This document shows positions 11,920-22,600 of a stretch of 64,000 bases of DNA, in pieces. The stretch is from Turritopsis dohrnii (lineage: Eukaryota; Cnidaria; Hydrozoa; Anthoathecata; Oceaniidae): NCBI GenBank assembly GCA_027922465.2, contig BQMF02000178.1, forward strand, positions 124,001 to 188,000. Reading direction: 5' to 3'. The notes under the pieces are model-generated. The model was given only the letters and a program-made list of their open reading frames with translations. It was not told where the DNA came from and ran no database searches. Numbering within the stretch: position 1 is the first letter of the stretch; each line of letters opens with the position of its first letter. A program made the position numbers and the translations under genes.

Positions 11920-12883
11920 TATATATATTGATGAAATCTTTTATTCATAATTAAAAATTATACATAGAAATAACTATGACATAGATATTCCAATACATAT
12001 TTTAACAACAAAACTAATCATAGTGTTGACTATAATGCGTTAAGTATTTTTGTCAACCCCCTTAAAGCAAACGGTACCTCTTTAAGAAAACCTATAAAAA
12101 ACCTCTTTAAAACTTCCAGAGAAAACCTGAAGACATTGCAGTGTTATCGATACGAAAATAAAACCGATTTAAGACGTTTTTAAAAACACGGCTTCAAAAA
12201 TCAGTTTTAAATGCGTTTTTGACACCACTTAAAAAAGCAGTTTTTTGCAAAACCATAAAGACACCAAAAAAAGAGGTTTTAAAAACGTTTTGTGCCGGCT
12301 GGGCATATACTAAGCATTACCTCGAGCCTACAAAAAAATTACTTTGTAGTACAGCTACTTTGTTTTTGTGAAGCCATTGCAATTCGAATGTTTAAATAAA
12401 AAATTCGAATGTTTCGTAGGAATTCGAATGTTTATAAAAACTTTGAATGTTTATGTGAAAATTGCAAGTGGTTGAAAAAGTTATAAAAGTTATAACCAGT
12501 TTTAACAAGTTTTTAAAAAAGTTACATAACTAAAAGTTAAGAAAAATTAAACCAAAAATCTGTTTCTTTTGTTTCCCTCTTTCCCAGTTTCGTTTGTTAT
12601 AACTCAACCAAGAATTCTAATAGGCAAATTTAAGCATATTTTGAGCCTGATTCACTATCTTTTGTAAGCATCCTCGAAAAATTTATGTTAGGATATAAGC
12701 ATCCCTCAAGCATTTTTTCAGCCTTATTAAGCTCTCGACCTAAGCATCTCTGAGCCTGTTTTCGGATTTTTATATGCTTATAAAAAAAAAAACATGTAGT
12801 TGAGATGAAGATTCAACAGACAATTATTCATTGTCAAATACTCAGAGATTATTCATAAATTATGTACTAGTAAACAAAAGAAA

Positions 12884-13433
12884 ATGGGTGTAAATAATGT
12901 AAATGATAAGAAACGAAAACCGTCAGCAAAAGTTCAAATAGTTCAGCAACAAGATAATGATAATAAACCTGATGGAGGATCCAGACTTAATATTAGTACC
13001 AAAGGTACGTTTATGCCTTATTGTATATAATTGGTTATGATTACTAGTAATGTGCACCTAAATTCGTAATTTTCTCATAACAGTTGCAGTCTATATTCTA
13101 AAGTTTTACTTTGTTGAGAGATTTTTTTCCTCATTTTGCCAATTTTCAGATATCGTAAATAACTCTCAGTTTTTGCTTCGTGTTAAGATACCACTCTTAA
13201 GGAAAATTTATGTGTGCACAAGAATTTCTAGAAGACACGGTTGATATTATTTACCCAAATGACCACTTACAGAAAATGTTCATATTCAGGTTTGCTGCAA
13301 ATGGCTTATTCTTTGAAACAGTAATTTCGGAATTAAATGAACGCTTTAAGACATATAACTGTTCTTTTATAATACAGTCAATGATGCTGAGAGACAAGTT
13401 CAACGTTGTCGAGTTGAAGGTGATGATCAGAGG
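12884..13433 (+). other. Two possible exons of an unknown gene, frame broken
   Basis: Exon 1 (12884-13004) starts with ATG and encodes a Lys/Gln/Asn-rich peptide (MGVNNVNDKKRKPSAK...), ending at AAAG|GTACGT. A TTTTCAG acceptor precedes 13150, and a second open stretch runs to a GTAAGA donor after 13433. Its best frame (from 13210, MCAQEFLEDTVDII...) is one base out of register with exon 1, so either the gene is a pseudogene or the exon assignment is wrong. Confidence 0.3.
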
Positions 13434-13614
13434 GTAAGAATACCGACGGGCCGATGCCTACCATTACACGCACCAAACTCCGCAAAATCCCTATGTGTTC
13501 ATTCACGATTAGTTAAAAGTAGTAGCAACTGACGTCAGATTTGTTGATTTTTTCAAGGGGGGAACAGTGCACTGCATCTCGAATTCAACGCTATGTGTTA
13601 AGGATCAATATATA

Positions 13615-14484
13615 CTAGCCGCCAAGGCGGCGTCGCTCGCCGCCCATGTCCACCTGCTCTGTATCACTGTATCAATAAACGTCAAATTTCCTTATAAACG
13701 GCTCGTAAAACTTGTGTTCAACCAGAAGCATATTCGAAGTCACAACCTCTCGTAAAACCAATCTTTTAGCAGTGTAACAATACACTCAAAACGTAGAGAG
13801 AGAAAACTTCAACTTTTTATTAGCTTTTGTTTTAAAAAAGTTACGCGCTCTAACATGGGTGCTATCAAACGTAAGGGGGAAATGGTTTCTCTTCTTAAAA
13901 AGATCACACGGGAGGAGAGAAAAAAAGGCACGTGCTAAATGAATAAAGTGAATAAAGTGAATAAAAAAAAACGTTCGATCTGATTAAAATAGATTAAAAG
14001 AAATCGATTAAAACAAATTAAGACAACTATTATGACAAAAGCAAAAAAAAATATTTTGTATCATATACTCTTTTTTTACCTATCGGTTTTTAAACATTTT
14101 GATTGCTCGAAAAAATGTTCACCCGTCTCAGACAGTCAGGCAAGGATACGTTAGGATACACTGTAAACCGCACGTTTTGCCACTGCTTTATGTCCAAAAC
14201 GTTTAATCAGTTAGTTTCAGTTAGTTTGTACTTAGTTGATGTATTGTTTTCAAAGCCAAGTCAACGTGGAATATAAAACTAACAATAATGATAAAAACAA
14301 AACGTTATTCCTATTAGTTCATCAGCCAAAAAAAGTCACGTTCGATTGGGGTTGCAATGTATTTGCTTCGAACTTACGTCGCACACAAAAAAAGAAATAA
14401 TTTCGCTCACAACTCAATCTACCATTTTGCGTGACAGACAAACAAACAGACAAACAAACAGAGAATCGGCTATTAATATATAGA
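13615..14484 (-). mobile_element. Non-autonomous Helitron, copy 2
   Basis: On the minus strand it starts TCTATATATTAATAG at 14484 and ends with the GCCGCCTTGGCGGC hairpin and CTAG at 13615-13618, followed by T. It is 870 bp, nearly the same length as copy 3, and aligns along its whole length with copies 1 and 3. No coding capacity. Its 5' end directly touches the 3' end of another Helitron. Confidence 0.88.
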
Positions 14485-14521
14485 CTAGCCGCCCAGGCGG
14501 CGGCGCTCGCCACCCATGTTC
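14485..14521 (-). mobile_element. 3' terminal fragment of another Helitron
   Basis: The minus strand reads ATGGGTGGCGAGCGCC, a GCCGCCTGGGCGGC-type hairpin and CTAG, then immediately the TC that starts copy 2. This is the 3' end of a related Helitron; its body is missing or very short before 14522. Confidence 0.75.
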
Positions 14522-14628
14522 AGTATGCGTCCAGTTCACGAAAAGTAAAAGTAGTAAAGTAAAAGTAGTTTAAGATTGTTTTCTGGAAAGAACCAAATCA
14601 GCATTCTACGAAAAATTAAATTAAGGAA

Positions 14629-16026
14629 TTGGCTCCAAAAACTGATAAAAAATGTATGGTATTTTCCGACACTGAAGTTAAATTGACAACTGATGGCAAA
14701 CGACATCTCGGTGCTGTAATTGGTACGGATATTTACAAGAACAAATATGTAAGTGAAAAAATCGACAATCTATGTAAAGAACTACTTACACTTTGCGAGT
14801 TTTCAAGATCAGATCCTCAGTCTGGATATTGCTGTTTTGTAAGTGGCTTCAGACACAAACTTACATATTTGATGAGAACTGTACCAAATATAAGCCATCT
14901 GTTTCGACCATTGGATGACATTGTTCTAACGAAGTTCATCCCTATAATTACGGGTGGAATACAAATCAACAACAACCAAAGGAAGTTATTATCACTTCCT
15001 GTCAAGGACGGAGGCCTGGCACTTCCAATTTTTGCTGACATCGCTGAAATCGAATACAACAACTCACGATTCATCACACAAAATCATTGTCACCACATCA
15101 AAAACCAGAGTCGAAAATATCTTAAAGATGAAGATACCCTAACAAGAAAGATGAAAATAAAGAAAGATAGAAGAGATCGAGTAAACGACATAAAGAATCA
15201 ACTGAACGATCAAATGAGTAAAGAACAAACACGCTTGTTTTCTCTTAGTCAAGAGAATGGAGCATCTTCTTGGTTATCGACCTTACCAATAAAAGAAGAA
15301 AGTCTCCACCTCACCAAACAAGCATTTACAGATCTCCTCAGAATTCGTTATGGTTGGCAGCTACAAAACTTCCCAACCAACTGTGAATGTGGATCCAATT
15401 TTACGATCGATCATGCGCTATCATGTAAAAAGGGTGGATTCGTTACGCTCCGTCATAATGATATTCATAACTCCACCGCAAAGCCTTTATCTGAAGTATG
15501 TCACGAGGTAAAGATCCAACCAACATTACAACCTTTAGTCAATGATCAATTGGAAACCGTTGCAAATGTTGCAGATCAAGCACGATCAGATATATGTGCG
15601 CGTGGCTTCTGGATCTCTGGTCAAATGGCATTTTATGATGTTAGGGTCTTTAACCCATTGGCTAAACGATACAGAGATGTAGAGCTACCTACATGTTATC
15701 GTGTGAACGAGAAGGAGAAGAAGAATCAATATAACGGCAGAATCATGAATGTTGAACATGGTAGTTTCACTCCTCTCGTCTTTGCGGCAACCGGTGGAAT
15801 GGGTCAAGAATGCTCGAAGTTTTTCGATCGACTGGCAGACATGATAGCAGAGAAAAGACATTTACACAAGTCCAAAATAACATCATACATCAAACGCAAA
15901 ATGAATTTTTCCTTGATAAGATCTCTGGTTAGATGTATTCGTGGAAATAGATCAATATATGGGAACGTAAAAATGATCAATGACGCAGCAGTCTGCGAAC
16001 AGCGGGCTACTGTTGTCAATCATTAA
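14629..16026 (+). pseudogene. Retroelement polyprotein C-terminal fragment (RT end, zinc finger, nuclease-like domain)
   Basis: A long open frame (~465 codons) from a non-ATG position, with a stop just upstream, so the element is 5'-truncated. The start resembles the end of a reverse transcriptase (TDGKRHLGAVIG). A CECG...DHALSCKKGG zinc-binding motif lies at about 15385-15440. After it comes RHNDIHN, then RSDICARGFW...AFYDVRVFNP (about 15580-15655), which I read as a possible PD-(D/E)XK nuclease-like core. The end matches multi-copy predicted proteins I associate with cnidarian genomes. The frame is intact to TAA, but the catalytic RT part is absent. Confidence 0.65.
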
Positions 16027-16406
16027 GTAAATTATATCTCTGATAATATATGTAAATAATATATAATAAATAATATCATATCTTGTAATAAATATTATGT
16101 TTATTATGTATATACTAATGAAAAGAAAAAAAATAAAAAATGTATGGGATGGTTATAACCCGGGAAAAAACTTTTTTTACCGGTTTTAATTTCGAAAATG
16201 CTGGCTATATGGTTGAGCAAAAAATGTCATAGAATGTTCAGCAGAAACATAAATTCACATGAAAAAGTGTTGACAATACTACACCAAAAAAGTATCCTGA
16301 GATAACATAAACAAATAAATAAATAAACCAAATAAAGGTTATCTTTAATCACTTTTGCAAAAGTGTATATCCACTTCGTTAACAGTCCTCAATGCGTTTT
16401 GATGGT
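16027..16406. other. Spacer between retroelement and micro-exon gene
   Basis: Very AT-rich tail (16040-16140) after the retroelement, then non-coding sequence. The part just below 16407 would be the 3' UTR of the minus-strand micro-exon gene. No clear AATAAA signal seen on that strand close to the stop. Confidence 0.4.
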
Positions 16407-19035
16407 TTAATCCATGTATTCTTGGAAATAACAATTCTCGGTGAATAGCGAGTACATTGCATCTTTGAACGTAGTTTGAATTATTGGATCTTCTGGAAAA
16501 TGAATTTTTAGGGATTGATGAACATGATAGCATTCGTAAGAGAAGCCAAAGAATCCAAAAGAATCTAAAAAAAAATTATAAAAATAAGATGGAATTTAAA
16601 ACAGAAATGTGCAGCCGACAATATCTCAAAACAAACTAAACTTCCATTCACAATTTCCTAGACAATGCTTCCTAGACTATAGCAGATACGGTTGTCCATA
16701 CAATACTGCCAATAATGTTTTCTTTCTGTGAACTACCAACACCAAGTTGACTTCAATCGCAATATAATAATCCAATACTATAACTCTAAATAATCTGAAT
16801 AAATATAAGTTAAAGATAATGAACGATTTTCCCTAAATCTATTTCATTCAAATCATTTCTCATTAAACATAATTTGATAAGTTGACAAAACTGTGTGTTG
16901 TCTTGTTTTCAATGAAACAAAATTAAAGAATGAAATTCGAGCAACTTTGTTCAACACTCACTCATTGATACACAAAAATGAACTAATGATAAGCAAATAG
17001 TCTGCAATGCGAGGACACATAAGAAATCAATTAACTATATATTCTATATTTATAGTTATTCAATATTTATAACAATAAACAGTTTGTATGAAACTACCAT
17101 ACAACTAATGAACTTTAATTTGCCATTGCCATTTAAGTTTAGTTTTGCCCAATAACAAAGAGACTTAACATTTCATGTTTGGTAGTTTCGTACCACCTTC
17201 AGTTTTCAACGCATTTAAGGGACTATGTTTATTTTTAGATGTAAAGCTTCAAAATGCTTTAAGGTCACTTAAATGAATTGAAAACTGAAGGTGCAAAATT
17301 GTTATAGACCGTGTAGTGCCTGCTCTCAGACACTACTTTCTCATTACTTTGGCCCATAATTGGTGGTTTATTTGTCTTATGTTTTTGTATTTTTTTAATA
17401 TTTTTTGTCCACTTGAACTGTGGATGGTCCCGACCCCCGAGACTCTTCCATTTCCGATACGCAGCCTGAGACCGGGGGCCGGGATGCGTATGTCGGTATA
17501 CGATAAAGTCTTTGCATTTATCTACAATAAATAATTGAAATAATTTCTGTTAGTAAAAAAGTACATGTAAAAGTTGATAATACCTATAATGAGAAACCTA
17601 CGTTCTGTGGCTTGAGAGTCTATAAAAAAGCAAAAACAAAAGGCAATTATGACACAAATCTCAGCCAAATGTCTTGTTTAGCTTAAAATCATAAGAGGTA
17701 TTACCCTTTTTAGATGATGTAGCAATAGCTAAATGAAATTGAAAAGAGGATTGAGAAAGTGATGACATATGGATGTAATGAAAAATCAATAAATATGAAG
17801 AAGATGGATAATACTATGTTAGTAATCTTCATACACACATCCCAGATTACAAATAATGCATTTTAAAAGGAATTGAAATGAATTCTGATTGAAATCCTTA
17901 CCACTACCATCATTAGCTGTAGAATCTGACAAAGAAAATGAAAATTTTAAACTTGGAAATACATTAAGAATAAGAATATTATGAATTTACTTCACAAATC
18001 TTTCATTGAACCCAAAAATTGCTTACTTCCAGCTACTGACGACGACCACGACGACGATGATGATGTTGATGCAACTAAATGAAATGCAATAAAGTGATTG
18101 TAAAGGTTAAAACATGTGACACCAACAATGCAACATTAATGTGTATCAATTCTTACTATTCGCTGTTGGTAAAGATTCATCTAAATAATAATAAAAAAAT
18201 TAAAAAGTGGCTGTCATACAAAAATTTCATACACTTGAAAGGAACTATCTGTATAGAAACTAAAAATGTAACGAAAATAAGAATCCTTACTCTTTTTAAG
18301 TTCTTTGCTGGTATCTACATCAAATAGAGGAAAAGAAGATGCTATAATGGCAGCATACAGAAAGTGCAAATACATCATTGACTAAGTACTATATAAGTTA
18401 TAAAAGTTATAGCATATGGAAAGGAGACATTAATGCGTATTGACCTTTACTATCAGAAGTAACTATTGTTACTGTAGAAGAAGCATCTAAATAAAAAAAG
18501 GTTTAAAAAGTAGTTCTGATAAACTCCAAGAGAAAGCAGAGTTATTTCAATAACAATCCTTACTTGATTCAGTATTTTCTAGAAAAAAAAGTATAAACAA
18601 AAAACAACTTATTGGTAAAATGATAAAATGAATGTTCTGTTTCAAAAAAAGCAGTCATACTAAAATGTAATTCATTGAAATCCAAATAACTGGGTTTGGC
18701 AGATGCCAAAAAAATGCTTACAACAGTATCAATAAACAAAAAAGTTATATGAAAAGAATTTTTACTTTTTTCCCCTAGCAATTCTTCTTCTAACTCTGAA
18801 ATGAAATTAATTTGTTTTCAATATCCTAATTACTTTAAAACAAAAGGAATCATTATAGACAAAATAGTATAAATGAAAGAAGATTATATTTGAATAAAAC
18901 CATTTACCTTTACTAATCACGCCATCTTCTAACACTGAAATGAAATTAATTTGCTGTTAGTATTTTAATGCCTTTCCGAGACAGTTAAAAAAAAACTAAT
19001 GTGTTACCTCGACACACATCCATTGGTTCGCCCAT
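16407..19035 (-). CDS. Predicted micro-exon gene, unknown acidic/Ser-Thr-rich protein (151 aa)
   Basis: Twelve exons join to 456 nt with one open frame: 19008-19035, 18908-18934, 18766-18795, 18564-18578, 18451-18486, 18291-18314, 18157-18180, 18027-18074, 17902-17925, 17705-17728, 17602-17619 and 16407-16564. The ten internal exons are 27, 30, 15, 36, 24, 24, 48, 24, 24 and 18 nt. All eleven introns are phase 1, with GTA donors and YAG-type acceptors (one GTAG), so every internal exon could be skipped without breaking the frame. The protein starts MGEPMDVCR with no signal peptide. It runs through acidic (VLEDGVISK, ELEEELLGEK) and Ser/Thr/Asn-rich segments to a Tyr/Phe-rich last exon (SFGFFGFSYECYHVHQ...) ending QEYMD. 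I recognise no family. Exons 2 and 3 share flanking intron sequence, suggesting exon duplication. It could be host or Helitron cargo; extra exons in the long last intron are possible. Confidence 0.72.
17190..17301. repeat. Short fold-back element in intron
   Basis: CACCTTCAGTTTTCAACGCA at the left is repeated inverted at the right (ending GAAAACTGAAGGTG), with arms of ~26 bp and about 60 bp between. It sits in the last intron of the micro-exon gene and looks like a small MITE. Confidence 0.55.
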
Positions 19036-19188
19036 ATTATAATTTCAAATTATTATTTATATCACTAAATGAAACAAAATAAAAGTTACAATCATGGAGA
19101 GATAATATGGAGCATGCCCTGACTTTTGGTTCATGAACTGTTCACAAAGTTTCCTTCAGGAACAATTCATGGTAACAGAGTACACGGC

Positions 19189-19247
19189 GAGAACGTAAGT
19201 CAATGGGACTTGTACGTGGAGTACAAGTCCCATTGACTTACGTTCTC
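19189..19247. repeat. Perfect 27-bp inverted repeat with 5-nt loop
   Basis: Arms 19189-19215 and 19221-19247 are exact reverse complements (GAGAACGTAAGT... and inverse), separated by GTGGA. A third partial copy of the arm follows directly (19248-19266). It lies between the Helitron stop codon and the micro-exon gene. It could be part of the Helitron 3' end structure, but no CTRR terminus follows, so its role is open. Confidence 0.85.
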
Positions 19248-19359
19248 AATGGGACTTGTACTCCACCTAAAAAACAACAAAACATACAGACTGTTCATTA
19301 GGTACAAAGTTGCCAAACAACAACAATTATCAATAGTGGCCACACCAAATGTTTACGAT

Positions 19360-19640
19360 ACACTTATAATAAGCCACAACATCAAACAGTGGCTGACGTA
19401 CAGAAAAGGCCACAACAACTATCAACAGCAGCCGCTCTGTAAGTATTTAAACTACACTTATAATAAGCCACAACATCAAACAGTGGCTGACGTACAGAGG
19501 AAGCCACAACAACTATCAACAGCAGTCCCTCTGTAGGTATTTAAACTACACTTATAATAAGCCACAACATCAAACAGTGGCTGACGTACAGAAGAAGCCA
19601 CAAAAACATCAACTGTGGCCTCTACTGTAGGTATTTATGC
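19360..19640. repeat. Three tandem 94-bp repeats
   Basis: Units start at 19360, 19454 and 19548 with ACACTTATAATAAGCCACAA and contain CAGTGGCTGACGTACAG. Copies differ by few bases; the third diverges at its end. They lie directly downstream of the Helitron coding region. A plus-strand open frame across them is a by-product of the repeat. Confidence 0.85.
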
Positions 19641-19682
19641 TATTTTGTTATATAACCGAATAGGCCACGACAATCACAACAT

Positions 19683-22600
19683 TCACAGCAACACCTGTGG
19701 AAAGACAACATTTTGAGTATACATCTTTCCATTAATATAACCTTGCTTACCCGTACCGGCAACTTTGATTTTAACATTACCAAATGCTTTTGCCCTTGAA
19801 CAGGCAACATACAACTGTCCATGTGAAAAACACTGCAAAAACAAACCAATTTTTTCAAATGTTTGACCTTGACTTTTGTTAATAGTAAAAGAGTACGCCA
19901 AGCGAATAGGAAGTTGTCTGCGCTTCAATACAAGAGGCATACCTGTGTCGGACGGTGACAATTGTACTCTAGGTATAAAAATCATTTCCCCAACTGCTGA
20001 CCCTGTCAAAACTTCAGCCTTAATAAAGTTATGCGACAATTCACGAACAATCAAGCGGGTGCCATTACAAAGACCCTTCCTGATGTTCAGATTCCTCAAA
20101 AGCATAATAATAGCCCCAACTTTAAGTTTCAAACAATGTGGAGGCATACCGGATGGTGTAATACTATTCAGAAAATCAACGGGATAGTTTTGCTGCTCCT
20201 CTTCATCGTCACACACCACTTCATCAGCACTGTAATAACAAACTGCATCTCCAGGCAGTCTGTCCAACACCTCATTATTAATGATCAACGATTGCTCATT
20301 TGTCGGTGTCAGAATGGCTGTGGTAGCATATTCGTGAGGCTCCAGTCCATCGTACATAACAGATATAATCGAAGTATCTTTAGGAACAACACAACAATCA
20401 GGAATTTCGATGGAACCTTTAGCAGGTTCGTTTTGTTTGGTTGGAAGTTCACCGTTACCAAGTTGTAACAGCCAAGTACAGAATTCTTGCTCTTCTGGTC
20501 TGGCTCTCATATTTTCAGTGAGAGAGTATTTCGACACTGATGCCCATAACACAGAACTGGTCAAGCAAACTTCGATAACATTGGTTGGCTTTCCCTTTTT
20601 CACAACCGGCAAACACTGACGAAAATCTCCACCCCATAAAAGAACCTTGCCACCAAAAAGTGCATCACTGCCACAAATATCCTTGAGTAATCTGTCCACA
20701 GCATGGAAAATGTGCGTAGAAACCATAGTTGCTTCATCAATCAGAAACAGGTCGACACTTCGAAGGTATTCCACATGTTTCGATGCTGGTGTTATATTAC
20801 ATACGCTATTTTCTAAAACAGGAACAGGCAAACGAAATAATGAATGCAATGTACAACCACCAGACAGTAAGGTGGCTGCAATACCTGTAGCAACTTTCCA
20901 ACCTCTGGCTCTACATGCTGCAATAACATAATTGTATGTAAAAGTCTTACCTGTGCCAGCTGGTCCATCTAGATAAAACAATGTTTCAACTTGTGCTAAA
21001 CCATCACACACATTTGAAACTGCAGACAAAATCGCATCTGCCACAACTAACTGCTGTTCGTTAAGCAGAGGCCTTACCTGGTCCGCCCTGTCAATGTAAA
21101 TATTCACATCATTTTCTTCCTGAGCAACCTGTTGAACCAATTCAGGAAGGTTAAACTGTGTTAAAGTCATACCAAATTGTCTCAGGACATTATCAATATA
21201 ACCCAAAACCCTTTGCTCAGCTTGAGCAACAGCCAATGTTCGAAGGTAGTCTTCACACAGATTCCCCTTGAATGTATTCCACAATTCAAGAGGATTAGAG
21301 GGCTCACAGTGAGTCAAAATAGTAACAAACAGTTGTCTAAGCTGTTGGGGCATTTGAAACGTTGAAGCCTCTTCCAATGTATTGTGCCATTCTGCATCAT
21401 CTTGCAGAAGATGTCTGGCAATACATGCTTCTCGGAATGTGTCGTAAACAACTCCATTGAAAGTATGCAAATCCTCGAAAGACGTAGCACCTGCAACATG
21501 CAACAACAAAACTCGTAGACAAAAACGTTCTCCTTCTGACGGCCGAGCATTGTATAACCGAGCAACTATTGGTTTTAATGTCTTTTTTCGTTTTTTCCAT
21601 TTTTTCTCCTTATCATGAAAAACATAATGATACGGAATATCTGAGTAAAGATACCGCCGTGCATCAGGATTGTCTACGTTCAGATTAAACCATGCTGTCA
21701 AGTGACTATCCTTTAATGCCTCCTCTTCACCAGCTCTAAAATAAACTTGATGGCGATCAGGTAAATGAACAGCTAATCGCTTAATAGTATGCGATTTTTC
21801 ATGCATAGAGAACTCAAATATTCTCCATAATGCTTCAGGCGCACTGACATATCGAGCATCCAGAAATGTTTTTATTTCGTCATGTTCCAAACATTCATTA
21901 ATCTCCACATTAGCACGATCATGTCCCTTGTAAACATATTTAAAGAGATATTTCACGCTCCTGATCGTGGTACATGCTTCCAAATTTATGTGAGCATTAT
22001 ACTTCTTGGACAACCACGGACAGTATGGAACTACCCATTGATTATCTAAGTCCACATTTCTTACCCTCACAGTACGGCCATTGTTCCGTCTGCGATAGAG
22101 TGGATACCCATTTGCATTCATTTGGGTTGTTTCACAAAATCGCTTTGGAAAATCCTTGGTGCAGTTGCCATCATCTCCCATACAAACTGCATTAGGGTTA
22201 GCATTCCCACAGGGACCATGAATCATACATGACTTGATGATATTATGAAGTTCTGGTTCCTGTTCAGGATCTGGTATTTCAGCAGAAATTAAGCTGTCAA
22301 TGTCATCAGCATTACGTAGTTTGTCCTCTTGTGCTAAATGGATAAGAATATGAGCATGAGGTAAAGAACGTTTCTGAAATTCAATAACATACAAATGAGA
22401 AATGGCTTTTCCCAAAACTCCATTTTTATTTATATCCTCCAAAAGCGCTTTTAATTTCAAATTGAAAACACGTGTAATCAAGTCCGGACGATAATGCGCA
22501 GGCTCATTATCTAAGTTTTCCGTGATCTCCTTCCATTTCGGATTGCACGTAAATGTACAAAACAAATCCGGCTTGCCCATTTTAGTTACCATAGCCATAG

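Larger units (their letters stand above)
10405..12303. mobile_element. Nested DNA transposon with CCCAGCCGGC ends
   Basis: Inverted termini are CCCAGCCGGCAAAAA on the left and the inverse of CCCAGCCGGCACAAAA on the right. Both arms are filled with subterminal AAAACCTCTT-type motifs. It interrupts MITE family A; the uninterrupted sequence at 37920-37960 shows exactly where. CA flanks both ends (10403-10404 and 12304-12305), so the target duplication is 2-3 bp. No transposase recognised; the inside holds two possible small exons (separate entries). Confidence 0.75.
10336..12796. mobile_element. MITE family A, copy 1, carrying a nested element
   Basis: The termini are CATGTTTTTTTTTATAAGC-like inverted repeats, bounded by TA on both sides (10334-10335 and 12797-12798). 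The internal sequence (after removing 10405-12303) matches the reverse complement of 37441-37992 almost throughout, including a run of three CGAATGTTT-type repeats. Without the nested insertion it is ~560 bp. No coding capacity of its own is seen. Confidence 0.85.

Noticed and set aside
14322..14513. Minus-strand open frame in Helitron copy 2 (and the similar 44152-44343)
   Set aside because: Overlaps Helitron ends and a TTTG microsatellite; frame and content are not conserved between copies.
17316..17534. Plus-strand 72-codon frame as a gene
   Set aside because: Lies in the last intron of the minus-strand micro-exon gene and shows no recognisable domain.
19249..19536. Plus-strand 95-codon open frame as a gene
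   Set aside because: It is the translation of the 94-bp tandem repeats; the flanking Helitron is on the other strand.
20031..20468. 145-codon plus-strand frame inside Helitron
   Set aside because: Antisense shadow of the helicase domain.
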